Below are positions 25,250-36,899 of a stretch of 64,000 bases of DNA, one piece after another; the stretch's first letter is position 1; the number at the start of each line of letters is the position of its first letter. Location of the stretch: assembly GCF_036417845.1 (NCBI RefSeq), contig NC_089982.1:46153684-46217683 (forward strand), read 5' to 3'. The position numbers and the translations under genes were made by a program. The notes under the pieces were generated by a model, which was given only the letters and a program-made list of their open reading frames with translations, did no database searches and was not told the DNA's origin. The stretch is from Apteryx mantelli. Lineage: Eukaryota > Chordata > Aves > Apterygiformes > Apterygidae.

Positions 25250-26750
25250 AACACCATAGTGGGGCCGCAGTTTATTTCCTGAAGGAGATGGGAAAAGGCG
25301 AAGCCAAATCACGGCAATGAAGTGTTTCGCCAAGTGCCTATTACTGACGAATTTCCTTTCCCCGCCGCAAGGTTTTAAAAGGTTTTGAACGGGAAGCAAA
25401 CTCGGAGCTAAGGGATATTGTAACTTTTTGAACGCCCATTAGCCTGTCCCTGGCGCAGCCTGCTCCTGAGCAGAGCTAGGGCGAGGGGGGCTGGGGGCCA
25501 GCCCCTTCTCCCCCCCCCCCCGCACACGCTGCCACTCTGCTGCACATCCCCGGGGGGCTAAGGGGGGTCAGCACTTGTCACGGAGTCGCTGAAATGTGAG
25601 CGTATAGGTGCATCCCGCCTAGTGCCTAAAGATCTGATACTTCGGCCCTTCCCGGGCCCGCAAAGATACCGCAAAGCAGAGAAGCGCTTCCGACGAGCTG
25701 AAAGGAAAGAAACAGCCCTGCGTCTAACTCAAGTGTGTGGCTGGCAGGGCTGTGATGGCAGCACGGCAGAGCTGGGCAGACAGGAGTCTTTCCAAAAACC
25801 TTAGTTCCTAGATTTTAACTCGCATTTGAAGATTAGCTATTCCGGGAAACTGTTTAGAGCAGTGCCCGCAGCCCCGGGCGCTCGCTTTACCCTGAGACAA
25901 GTCACGCAGGGGTCAAGCTCGTTCACGGGCTTTAGGTCCGGAGCTCACCCAGGGATCAGGAAGGAGGCGAGAAGCTCCCACTCACCCCCGGCTGTCCGGA
26001 GAGCAGTGCACATCACCTCTCCCGCAGTTTGGCCGTCCACCTTTGACTGCTGGAGTGACACGGGAAGGTGGGTCAGATATGGCACTTCTGTGGACCCCTG
26101 TTCCCTGCAGACCCCGCTGTGCGCAACCCGCCACACAGGACGGGGCAAGACCCATCGGGTAAAAGTCTCAAGGCTCTGAATGTCAGCCTGAAAGTCCCAC
26201 TTACTTCCAGGGAGGGCACAGACAGCCTGACCTTTAGACACTGCAGCATCAGGCCTTTTGGCTGGTTTTTGTGCTTTTCAGAGCGAGTTAGGGAGGCTTT
26301 CCCCAGGGGGGAGTGCAGTCCCCCCACCGGCGTGGCTCAAAATCCGGGTGAGCCAGAGCAGCCCCAGAAATCCGTCAGTTTTGCTGAGGACGGTGTTTGC
26401 AGGTTTGGAAAGAACTGGCAAGAAATATCGTCCGGAATTTCACACCAGGAATTGCAGTAGGAAAGTGGACGGGAAATGCTCCGATCGGCTCTTTCTTGTG
26501 GTGTGGGTTCATTTATTTCCTCGTTGACCTTTTTGCCACTCTGAGATGAGGGAAAGCACGGTTTTCTCCCTGCCAATACACGCCAAAAGGTGTCTTCTGA
26601 AATGGGAATCCACCGGCTACAGGCAGGAGCTATTCTGCTTTCGTTCGGCTTAATGGCAAATTTCACATTGACCTCACCGGAACAGCGCCAGGTTCCTGGG
26701 ACAGCTTAGCACCCAGACATGAGGGAAAGCCGCAATAAACCCGAGCCGTA
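25250..26750. other. Inter-island stretch, no gene
   Basis: Balanced base composition with scattered CpGs, a C12 homopolymer (25,510-25,521) and short open frames only. Nothing recognisable. Confidence 0.5.
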
Positions 26751-26759
26751 AGAAAGCAG

Positions 26760-27700
26760 AGCCGGCCGTGGTTTCCAGGGCGGCTCGGCCACCGCGCCGG
26801 CTGCTTGGCGCTGCCGGGACCTCTCCCGCGGGGGGTCTCCGGGCCCCCTCGTCCGCACCCCGGGACCCCCGGCCCGGCTGCTGAGGTGCGACTGCACAGT
26901 CCGCACCGCACAGCTGACCCGGCCCGCCTCTGCACGTCGAGGAACTGGCACCCGAAACATTATCCAGGGAGCTGGCGCGGCTCTGGCAGCAACCCCCAAC
27001 TCTTCCCGAAAAGGTATCCCGGGAATCCTTCCTCTCCCGTGCCCCACCAAGCCCCTGCAACAAAAGCAGGCCCGACGTGTTAGCCTATGCACCAAGCATG
27101 AGAGGAATTTCCGCCCTTTCCCGGGGCTGGCCGCCCTCGCCGTTGCTCAGCCCCGCTGCCCGTAGCTGGCACCTTTCGGCACAGGGAAGCGGTTAGCGGT
27201 TTCGGCGGCACTAATTCCTAACAGGGTGTGAAAAGTACTGGGGCCTGGAAAGCTGTGGGAAAGGGGAGGCTTTCCAAGGCAGGCAGGCTGGAGCTTTGCT
27301 CCCCCTCGCAGGCGGACACCTTGCGCTGCTCCCACCGCCGCGCCAGGTACGGGGCGGCGTGGGCGAGCCCGCAGCGCGTCCCCAAAACGGGCAGCGCCTC
27401 TCAGGAGCCCGGCAGGTGCGATGCACCCCGCTGCTTGCCGAGCGCTTTTGCATCTGGAAAACACGCCCGCGTGTTGTGCCACCAGCGCGCTCCTCCTTGT
27501 CGCCGCGGCAGCGACAGGCCGCCGGGCTGTAACCCCCAGGGGCAGCGGTGCCGCCGGGGACCCCGACTCCTCCTGCTGCCGGTGCAGAGGCTTTGCCTTG
27601 CTCCGCGCCCCCCCAGTCTCCCTCGGCCCTACAGGGGTGTCCTTCAGCCCCCCCCACCCCCGGCACGCCACTCTCAGCCAGCCGGGCAGCGCTGGAGGGC
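26760..27700. other. CpG island
   Basis: CpG-rich sequence of about 0.9 kb with GCCGCGGC-type words and a sharp drop to AT-rich DNA at about 27,760. Overlapping open frames on both strands are composition artefacts. Confidence 0.65.
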
Positions 27701-27839
27701 CGCTGCTCCCAGCCAAAGGCGGGTCCCTGGGATCTCTTCTCCTCTCAGCATCATCTTACTGCTTTTTTTTCTCCCCAGCACACAATTTGTTTATTTTTTT
27801 TAAGTGTGAACGGTCTGAAACATAAAGGGGGGACGAATA

Positions 27840-27960
27840 TTTCATATTTGATCAAATTTAATTAGCCGTTAACACTTGCTCTAATTAAAGCAGAGATTCA
27901 CACCACTGATAACGGCCTCCCCGAGTGATTATTATAATTCGTAACTTGTAGTTACCTCCA
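27840..27960. promoter_or_regulatory. Candidate enhancer with homeodomain, T-box and GATA motifs
   Basis: An AT-rich block between two CpG islands carries TTAATTAG (27868-27875), GTTAAC next to ACACTTG, CTAATTAAAG (27881-27890), the T-box-like TTCACACC (27897-27904) and TGATAA (27907-27912). The T-box and GATA cores are two bases apart. Their density is well above the surrounding sequence, but no alignment was possible. Confidence 0.35.
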
Positions 27961-28034
27961 AACTTCCTCTTCTCCCGGGGGCGATCAACGAGTTTTGCAA
28001 AGCTCTCCGCGGCGTAATCTCAAAACCCGTTGCC

Positions 28035-28065
28035 AAAAAAAAAAAAAAAAAGAAAAAGAAAAACA
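28035..28065. repeat. Poly-A tract A17 with AAAAG units
   Basis: Seventeen consecutive A residues (28,035-28,051) are followed by GAAAAAGAAAAA. No target-site duplication or SINE body is evident beside it. Confidence 0.9.
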
Positions 28066-28079
28066 CAGTTTTTGATCGG

Positions 28080-28470
28080 GTTTCTCGCCGCCGGAGAAGA
28101 CAGCGGATGGCGCAAGAGATCGCTACCGCCGCCCTGCGGCCCCCGGCCCGGCTCCCTGCGGCACCGGTGCCCGGCAGCGCACGAAAATGACTCCCCCGCG
28201 CCCGCCAAGGGCTTTCTGGTGCGCACCGGCGGAAGGCGGTGCGGTGCGAGCTGCTAAAGAGGGGATCAAGCATTGCTTACCTGTCTTGGGCAAAGGGAAC
28301 AGGGAGAGAAATACATTCCGCTGGGAAAAGAAATCCTCGCGAAATGCGCCCCGAGCGCTCAGGGAGCCTTCCCGCGGGCTCCCCGGGGCGCGGAGGAGCC
28401 GCGGCCACAGGGGCAGCCGCGCCGCGTGGCTCGCTCGGCACCTCCGAGGATCCCCGAGATAAAAAGACAG
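28080..28470. other. CpG island
   Basis: About 0.4 kb of CpG-rich DNA, flanked to the right by an AT-rich, motif-rich block (28,560-28,800). That block includes several TAAT/ATTA cores and resembles candidate conserved noncoding DNA. Confidence 0.55.
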
Positions 28471-29309
28471 GCTCCCCTGTAAATAAACCCGTTTCTATGC
28501 ATCCGAGACGGATTTTAAACAGAAAAAAAGCCACCCACCCCACCCCCCGCGACCTGTGACTGAGGGACAGTTAAAAATAATTGCCCGTGTTAAGAGGCAG
28601 AAGACCATGTTAAAGGAAAACTACCTTCTTTCAAAGCCCGCTAATGGCCATACGATTCGTTAGGTTACTTAATACTAATAACCTCGCTAGCAGTGACCCA
28701 GCCCATTAAGCACCACCAGTGAAACCCTATAAAACAGGCAAGGGGAATGTCCAACATATGAGCACATTTATTAGCATTATGTTCCCGAGATAACATGCCC
28801 CTGGCTCCTCTGCATACCGCTGCAGGCAGGTTGGGGAAGGAGGGAGCTCGGTTTTGGGAAGGGCTGAGGGCAGAACCAGGGCTCCAGGAGAAGGAGAGTT
28901 GGTCCCACAGTCACTGTCGCCCCAGCCGGTAGCTCTGCTCTCCAATCCTCTCTGCTTTTCTCCTATGGACCCTGTTTCTCCAGCCAAACAATAGCTACAT
29001 TTGTGGCTAGCATTTTTTCCCACTGATTAAACCCAGGCCAACCAATGGCAGCCAGAACCAAACAAAATGCACAGAGTAACATTTCGATCATAAACGGGAG
29101 TTAACAGCTTAAAAAAGAAAAAGGAAGGGAAAGAAAAAAAAAAAAAAAAGGACGGCAAAAAGGCTCCCTTCCACCGAAACGTGTTAATGAGTCATTGCAA
29201 AATTAGCCTCCGTGGAAGAAGCGGCTGAGCGAGAGAAAGGGAAAAGGAAAAACCGAGAAGCAGCAAGTCCGGTTTCTCCCGTGCCTTCAGCCGCAGATAA
29301 ATCAGCTGC

Positions 29310-30240
29310 CTCCGGGGCGTCTCGCTGCCAGGCTGAGGGCACCGTGAGCTGCGCCCCGGCGTCTCCGCGGCGCGGAGCGGGGCTGCTGGGGGCGCCGGCT
29401 CCGGCGGGTCGGGGGCCGCCCCCCAGCGCCGATCCGCGGCCGATCCGCCGGGCATCGTCCCCCAGGGCCGGGGCTAAACGTGCCGCAGGCTGCAGATCCC
29501 TCCCCGGAGCGTCAGACACAGCCGTCCTCAACCTTTGACACTCGACAATTTCCGCACCACCACCCCCCCTTTTTTTTCTGTCTGCATTTGTGGAGAAAAA
29601 TCCGCCCAGCGAAACTGGGGTTGCGTTGTTTGCGCGCTGGCTGCACAGTTGAAGGTGCGGACCCAGCTAAAGGGAGCCCCCAGCAGAGCCTGCTCCCAGG
29701 CCCCCACTGCTGCCTGTCCCGCGCAGCAAAGAGCAGCCAAAAGGGAGGGGAACCACGGGTGCAACCCCCGGAGCCGGGCTAGTTCCCTGTTCAAGGTGGC
29801 CAGGAAGCATCTAGCCATGAATGAGAGATAAGGTGGTTCCTCAGAATTTTCACAATAGTTTTAACAGTCTTGGAGCGACTAAAGAAAGAAAAGCGGGATG
29901 GGGGAGGCAAGGGGGGCCGGGTGCGCTGGGAACCTAAAATCCCTACGAAGTGGCCGAAGGAGCTGCGCACGGCCAGCGGCGCTTCGTGCAAGCGCGGAGG
30001 CTTTGCCCCGGGCGTCCCTGCCAACCCTGGTGCCGCGGAGCGGCGCCCCCCTCCCCTCCCCGAGGCCGCCAGGCCGGCGCAGCGGCGCGGACGAGCTCCT
30101 GGCCCCGCGCGGCAGGGAAACCCGCGCCGGCCAAGCCCCGCCGTGCGGCAGCGGAGCCGCGCTGGGCTCGGGGAGAGGCGGCCCGGCCGCGGTGGGAAAC
30201 GCCTGCCCTGCGCCGCTCCGGCACACCTAAGAAACTGACA
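29310..30240. other. CpG island pair
   Basis: Two CpG-dense blocks (about 29,310-29,520 and 29,960-30,225) bracket a moderately GC-rich centre. An A-rich stretch (29,111-29,149) precedes them and a C11 run (30,264-30,274) follows. Confidence 0.6.
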
Positions 30241-30428
30241 GCTCTTCTGCTATTAAGTCCTTTCCCCCCCCCCCTTTTCCCTCAAGGGCTTTTTAACTCG
30301 TAAAATGTCGCTCTGGCTTGGAACTTGTCATAAGGGGAGCCTGCTTTATTTATTGGGTTATTTATTTCTTTTACGTACAAGAACAATATCCCGAATTTAG
30401 TGCATTTGAAAGAAGGGATTTCCAAGGC

Positions 30429-30545
30429 GAGAGAAAGAAAAAGAGAGAGACAGAGAGAAAGAGAGAGAGAGAAAAGAAAGATGGAGAAAGAAAGAAAGAG
30501 AAAGAGAGAGAAAAGAAATAAAAAGAAGGAACGAAAAAAAGAAAG
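30429..30545 (+). repeat. Homopurine GA/GAAA tract
   Basis: About 117 bases are almost entirely A and G on the plus strand (GAGA, GAAA and AAAG units), with very few pyrimidine interruptions. It is a degenerate purine microsatellite able in principle to form triplex DNA. Confidence 0.85.
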
Positions 30546-30789
30546 AACCCACATATGCCAACTCTTCAAAATTAAAACAAGAAGCCCCGAAGTATTCTTT
30601 TGGGTATTAATATTATTTAAATTTAAAAATCCAGGAACTTCAAACAAACTTTTTGCAGGGAAAATAAAGAAAAAAAGAATTATTCTCTGGAAACCATTTG
30701 TTCACAACTCGAACTGTGCCATTTTGGCTTAGAAACAAAACGCGAGGCGCCCAAACCTGTCCCCCCTCCCCCCCCCCCCGGTATATATC

Positions 30790-32080
30790 TTTTCAGCACA
30801 CATTTTAAAATAAATATTCTTACGAGTCTTTCCAGAATGCCTCCTTGTTATAAATTGATAGGATACAACATACCCCAGCTGTGCCTGGAAGTTAGGATTT
30901 AGTCCTTTAAATACCATCTGCAGGGAAAACAATTAGGGCGGCTTCGGCCCCTTCCACCGCGCTCGCCTCGCTAATGGCTCGGGAGGGCCAGTGGTGATCC
31001 CTGCGCTCGGGAAACGTGTAAGGGCTGATGGATACACTGGACATTAACGACCTGAGTTCATTCCGTGCTGTCAGGTCACCCCTGCTGCAAAGCAGACAGT
31101 TGCTTTGCGGGGCGAATTCAGAGAGCCTTTCCTTCTTGGGGAAAACAGCCCCCATACACTCGGCGATTGTGCGAAATATCGAAACGGTTTTTTTCTGATT
31201 CTCCGTACAAGCCCTTTTAATTTTACTGCACTTTTTCCAGGTCTTTCCGTTCTGCTACTCAGTAAGTACAAATAAACCCAAGCAAACTGAGTTAACTAAT
31301 CTCGACAGGATTTAAAGAAAGATAGAAAAATCTCCAGATACTCTCAGACATATCCCGCTTGGGAAACACGGGGCGAATCATACTTTTTAAAATTCTGTCT
31401 CAACAGAAAATAAGTTCAACGTCAGCGATATTTTCGTAGCAAAATGCCTTTTTTACTATGTAAATCTTTTCTGCAGCTATTTTGTTTGGGAATAATGTTT
31501 ACCATTAAAATGCAGAAAGCATTGACATTGCGATCTCCTCTTTTGGAGCTTACAACAGGTGTCAGAGCTCTCTTCGGGGGGAACTATATATATGTCTGTA
31601 CATATACATACAATTAAGTAAAATAACCACTTTGTCTATTTTAAACCATATGAGTGCAAAAGAAATAACAGAGAAATGTTTAGGTTTTAAACACCTCCGA
31701 TGCGTATACAGCTCGGATATGACCTTATCATGTTTCAGTCTCTATATTCTTGTTCTTTTTAATGAGATGCTGCAGTGGGAACTACCGCTGCCTCGCTTAA
31801 ATAGGCTGCACTCATTTAATTTCAGGCTAGTATGTGTCTTCTTAGGGCTGGACAAGACAAAAATATCTTTTTCCCCCCCAAGAATTAGTAAGACGCGCGA
31901 GTAACGTCATTGTAAATGATGAAATAAATTTAACAGTATAGACAACTATTACCACAACTGGCCATCAAAAATAAATGTATGATTAAGCACATGCCTGGGG
32001 TGATTTACCTCTAGAAAATCAGCTACAGGCAGCTTATGTGCCTCCCCACCCCTATGTGTCCAGAGTAATATTCCCTTCCC
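30790..32080. other. AT-rich inter-island stretch, candidate conserved noncoding DNA
   Basis: No gene. Complex, non-repetitive AT-rich sequence (31,200-31,960) with homeodomain and E-box cores. A C-rich homopolymer run lies just left at 30,761-30,779. Confidence 0.4.
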
Positions 32081-32084
32081 CCAC

Positions 32085-32095
32085 GAAAAGAAAAG

Positions 32096-32129
<34 letters not shown>

Positions 32130-32183
32130 GAAAAGAAAAGAAAAGAAAAGAAAAGAAAAGAAAAGAAAAGAAAAGAAAAGAAA
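32085..32183 (+). repeat. (AAAAG)n pentanucleotide microsatellite
   Basis: About 99 bases of GAAAA units, nearly perfect after position 32,125, with two longer A-run interruptions at the left end. Confidence 0.95.
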
Positions 32184-32479
32184 TCCCAGCTCGTTTTACG
32201 ACAGAGAATTATACATTTCTAGCAGTTGCTAATCCGAGTGGGAGCAAGCGCCCTGAAAGAGCTGAGGACTGAACTCCAAGGAGATGCAGGACTGACTGTC
32301 TTATATATGCCCTCCTGTATCCCTGCATGTGTCCAACATATTCCTAGAGCTACCGCCTAACACTCCGGCAGCCCGTGCCTCTGGGTCAAGGAGAAGGGGG
32401 GGGCATATAAACCCTCCTGCCCCAGGGGTTTGGCTGTTTCTAGGAAAGCTCTAGAAACTTCACAGATTTGCCCCTTTTT

Positions 32480-33420
32480 GATTTTCGGTTCCCTCCCGCC
32501 CGCGGGTGTGCACCGCGCGGGCAGAGTTAAGGGGAGCGGGAAGCGGCAGGAGCAGCCCGAAGGCTCCCCAGCGCCTCTGCACCCCGCGCTTGCGGGGAGG
32601 GCACGGCGCCCGCGCCTCCGACCTGCCCCGGGGGCGGGGGGGAATATTCGGCTGTGAAATCTCCGGGAAACAACCGCGTTTCCCAAAGGGATGTCGGTGT
32701 CTGCGGTTAGGCTGGGGAGCCCGGACCATAGCGGCTTTTAAAACCGTACCATAGCCGTGCGTAGGGCGGGGGGGAAAAAAATTAAAAAAAGCCCTGTAAC
32801 TCTTCGGTGTGTTTTTCCAAAGAGGCTTTCCAGAGGCTCCCAGACTCGCGCAGTTTAGTCTATGGATACGTCGGCAAAAGCATATTTGCAATGTGCATAT
32901 TGCAATGGCTTTTTTTAGAACTCTTTAAAACCCGGCGCGGCCCCATGACACAGCGCACACGAGGATGCTGCGCGGCTGCGGGAAGGACGCCAAGGTAGCG
33001 GGGGGCCGGGCCGGGCCGGGCCGGGGGGATTTAAGAGTAGTGAGCACTGAAATACCCCAAAGTATTGGGAGCCTGAAGCGTAGAGGAGTGTCCATGGCAA
33101 CGGCAGTATCCGGGACACGGTCTGCGCCTCGCCAGCGCCGCCTCGCAGCGCTCCGCGCCCGCCCGCGGAGCTGCCGCGCACCCGCTGCGCACCCTGCCCT
33201 CGCCAGCGCGGCCGCAGAGCAGCGGCCCCGCAGCCCGCACCTTTCTTCTCTCTCTTTTGTTTTTTTTTTCCCCCGGGAAGCGCCAAATTCACACTCCGAA
33301 ATTGGCAGCCGGGGGGAGCAACGCGCCCCACCGCCCCCGCCCGCCCCGGGGGGGGATGCGCCTCGCGCCCCGGCAGCGCGCGGGCGCGCGACACGTCGCC
33401 CAAATAAAGATAAGATGCGC
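32480..33420. other. CpG island pair with (GGGCC)n
   Basis: CpG-dense blocks at about 32,500-32,650 and 32,930-33,410, including a GGGCC tandem tract (33,003-33,027). The canonical E-box CACGTG follows at 33,488-33,493. No exon recognised. Confidence 0.6.
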
Positions 33421-33429
33421 TGCACATCA

Positions 33430-35600
33430 CGGGCTTCCCCGGTTGTTCTCAGTGACTCGTAGATTCTCCCCACCACCACCCCCCGGCACACGTGCAATGA
33501 TAGAAAATGGTTTTAAATGACGAGGGGTCACGCAGAGCCATCCCGATCGTTTAGCAAAAATAACAGAGCTATTACAGAGCGGGAGGAAGGAGCCAGGGAG
33601 TCCATCCACGCACGCTTAAGTGTTGTGCCTCGATGAACCACACGCACAGACGCGGAGATATGAGCATGCACCCGGTTCTCGCCATGCGAGCCCCCCTCCC
33701 GGGCCGTCCTGTCATTAGGCCGTAAATGCGCCCGTGGGTGTCGGGGGGACGTCAAGGACTGCTTGCATCTTCGGGATGGAAATGCACACAGAGCCTTTTA
33801 TGAGAGCTCGAGAGAAAACATTTGCTCGCTAACCTACATTTTTTTTTCATCTGTATGCCCGAAAACTGGAAATAATTAAATTCTTTAAAGGTTTACTTTT
33901 GAAATTGTGGCTGGAGTAAACTATGATTCAGGTGTAAATAATTACCAAAGTCATGAAAGCGGCAAATGCTACATGTGGTTTATTCATTGGTTTTTTTTTA
34001 ATCGTTTGATCATTTTAATCCCTAACTGTTCGCCAAATTCACATATTTGTAATTTACTAAGCTTTCTCGTCTCTACCAGGATAGGGATGTTGTACGTTAG
34101 CTTCCAGACCCGTCCTGCCCTGCCGCAGGAGTCCTCCCTGGCAGAGGAGCGTGGCTGGAGCAGACTGGATGCTCCTCAAGAACGGGCCGCTCTTACCCCC
34201 GGTATTTGGAAAAGCTTTCTATCTCAGATTAGTGAAATCAGAACTGAATAAATGATGTTTCCCTTTCATAAAAGCTAACAGCCCTACTCGTTTTTTAGAC
34301 TGCGGAGAAGAAATGAGTTATTGAATAAAAGAAATTCTTTAAACACAATAGATCCATGACCAAATGAAAGCATTTCTCGGGACAAGCAGGATTTGGCCTG
34401 AAAGCACAAAAATAAAAGTACCCATTAAGCGAAGGCCTTAGAGAAATAGGAGAAATGTGGATATACAATATACATCATATAAACAAAAGCCCAGGATTGA
34501 TTTCATCCACTTCTGCTTTAGCCTGCGTCTACTTTTTTGCCTACGTTGCAATTTCAACCCATTCATCTTCTCAGAAAGCCGTGGTGGAAAAAGGCAAGGA
34601 AAAAAACCTTTTTCTTGTGTGTGTCCTCTTTTAAAATCTCCTTGCCTAGTAAGACACTACTAGAACATGTTCTGCTGTTGTAAAAGTGTTTTTATCACAC
34701 TGTAAATTACTGCAACTCTGACAGAGCAGCCGGAAATGTAAATCACACTGTAGAGCTAAAGTTATGAAAAAGTTTGTTACATTTCTGCATCCAAGGAAGA
34801 TCACTAGGCTGCTGGCTTGGGACGAGAGAGGGGAGGCTTGTTTACTATTTTCCTGCTCCACCAAACTGTTGGCTCCACGGTGCCTGGGACTTTGATGAGA
34901 AAGAATGGACAATGTGCAGAGTCCCTTACTATGACACCCAGGCCACCGCCACTTGGGAGGTCCTTTGGCCTAATGCAACCACAGCTAACTGCTCCCAACA
35001 GGAGGCTCTGTGGATCAGGCAGGGTCACAATTATACTTCTGCTAAAGGCAAGAGCTTTAAAAAAAAAAGAGAGAGAGAGGGAGAAATAGAGAGTGAGAGA
35101 GGAGGGGGCTGGGCAAGCAGCTGAATTAAAGCCTTTCCATTCATCTGGGGAAGGCGAGCCTGAAAGTGAGGTTAGTGGGAATCTTTTACAAGAGGTATGT
35201 GTATGAGTAAAATCAGGTTGCTTCCATCCAGTGGAAAGTGAGGGAGGAGGAGGTCGCGGTGCTCCGCACGGAGGGCTATCCCCAGCCTGAGGGCTGTCAT
35301 GCCTAAACGCATGTGAGGAGCAGAAGGCCTCTCCCCGCGACCGCGCTAGGGATTTTCGGAGCTGATCTGCAGGCATGAAACCCCGCTTATGCCAAACGGA
35401 TTGAAAATGCGGTTGCACTTGCGTAGCTTGTTTAAGGTGGGGGAGCGAGGGAGCAACCAAAACAGCCCACAACAAACCCTTAGCATTAAATATTGTGGGG
35501 GGTGGTGCTAGAGAAAGCCGCCGTAGCGGCTGACTTCGGCACTCGGAGCAAGTCAATATTTTCGGGGTGGGGGGTGGGGAACAGGAGGGTCACTACGAGT
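33430..35600. other. Inter-island stretch, candidate conserved noncoding DNA
   Basis: No gene called. The block 33,830-34,060 is AT-rich and motif-dense. A 12-bp palindrome AGAACATGTTCT lies at 34,662-34,673. The block 34,840-35,050 is complex and open in two frames on opposite strands, but neither frame starts with a supported ATG or matches a known protein. A GA-rich run occupies 35,059-35,105. Confidence 0.4.
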
Positions 35601-35619
35601 TTGACGTGTCAGAGAAGGG

Positions 35620-36330
35620 GATCGGGCCGCAGGGATGAGCTCCCCGGGATGCGCCGCCCGCACAGCGCTCCCAAACCCCGCTCCCCTTGCCGGCCCGCTG
35701 CCGACTTTTTGCAGCGGCGAAGAAGCGCGGGGAGCGAGCGAGGCCGCCCCGCCGCCCGCCGGGCTCCCCCCGGCGCCGCCGAGCCCGCACGCCGGGGGGG
35801 CCCCAGTCCGGCCCGGCCGGGCGGCAGCGCCCGCCGCGATTTCCCTCCCCGCTCACGCGTGGGGGCCGCTCGGCGTTCTTCCCCACCCCCCGTCGCCCTT
35901 CTCTCTTCTTCCTTTCTGTGTGCACCCCCCCCCCCGGCCCGAGAGCCCAAACGCGGACGGTCCCGGCGGCGCAGACAGGGGTCCCCGAGCCCCGTGTCGG
36001 CCCCGGGCTGTGTCCCCCCCTCCCCGCAAGGCACCGCGGGCCGGGCCGGGCCGGGCTGGGCCGGGCCCGGGGGCTGTGCGTGTCCCCGGCTCTCCCGCCG
36101 CCGCCTCCTGCCCGGGGAGGGGGCCCGGCGCCGCTGCCGGCGGGGCAGGGCCGGGGCGCGGGTCCCGTCCGGTTCGTCCCCTCCTCGCCCCTCGCCGCCC
36201 GCCGCCGCCCGCGCTTACCTGCGCGCGGCTTCCCGGGCTCCGCGGCGGCGCAGGGCCAGAGGGGAAGCCGGGGCACCCCCGCGTGGGGAAGGGTCGGGCG
36301 CCCCCCGCACCCCGGAGAGATCCGGCGAGA
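35620..36330. other. CpG island with the window's longest open frame
   Basis: About 0.7 kb of very GC-rich DNA with a (GGGCC)n tract at 36,038-36,070 and a C-run at about 35,925-35,936. A 431-codon frame crosses it but begins at TTG and is low-complexity Pro/Arg/Ala/Gly, so it is not called a gene. Confidence 0.65.
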
Positions 36331-36437
36331 GGAAGAGAAAGGGAGGGGGAGAGGGAAAGACCTTTTTTTCCCCCCCTTTCTCTCCCCGTTTGAGCGAAGT
36401 GACCCGCAGTATCTGGAGAAGGTTTTTGAAGACGTTT

Positions 36438-36470
36438 GGGAGGGAGGGAGGAAGGGAGGGAGGGAGAGAG
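36438..36470 (+). repeat. (GGGA)n microsatellite
   Basis: About seven GGGA units with one AAGG interruption, within a purine-rich stretch beginning near 36,310. Confidence 0.9.
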
Positions 36471-36899
36471 TTTTCTGCTGAGAAACTCAATCTGCCATAC
36501 AGTAGCGGCTGCATCTGGGATCTGTCACTGCTGACAGCACCACAGGGCACGGACATGATCTTCCGCACAACACTGCAACTCCCCAAAATACCCTCCTCGC
36601 TCCCAGGGTGTCTGCCGGGTTGCATCGCGCTCTTTAGCCAAAAGGGGGAAAGCAACCTGAATCCCGAGCAAACAAGAGCACCGAGAGAAAGGCGAGAGAG
36701 AGAAATCCCCCCCTTCCTCGCCACAATTTTAAACACACCACCTCCGAGGAAAGAGCGATGTCATATTCTGATGGTGCAAAGGCCATAAATGTAAGCACTA
36801 GCGCCGTGAGATTCCCGAGAATGACTTTAATGAATAATTTCGGAGACAGTTATGGCTTTAGGTAATTACTGTGCGGCTCTATGAAAACCAGATTTGGGA

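Noticed and set aside
34804-35556. 250-codon minus-strand open frame
   Set aside because: It starts at TTG, has no recognisable domain, and includes the simple GA/CT tract near 35,059-35,105, translated as low-complexity residues.
35493-36788. Longest open frame in the window, 431 codons on the plus strand
   Set aside because: It begins at TTG, crosses a CpG island, is low-complexity Pro/Arg/Ala/Gly and shares the interval with long open frames in other registers and on the other strand. Composition explains it.
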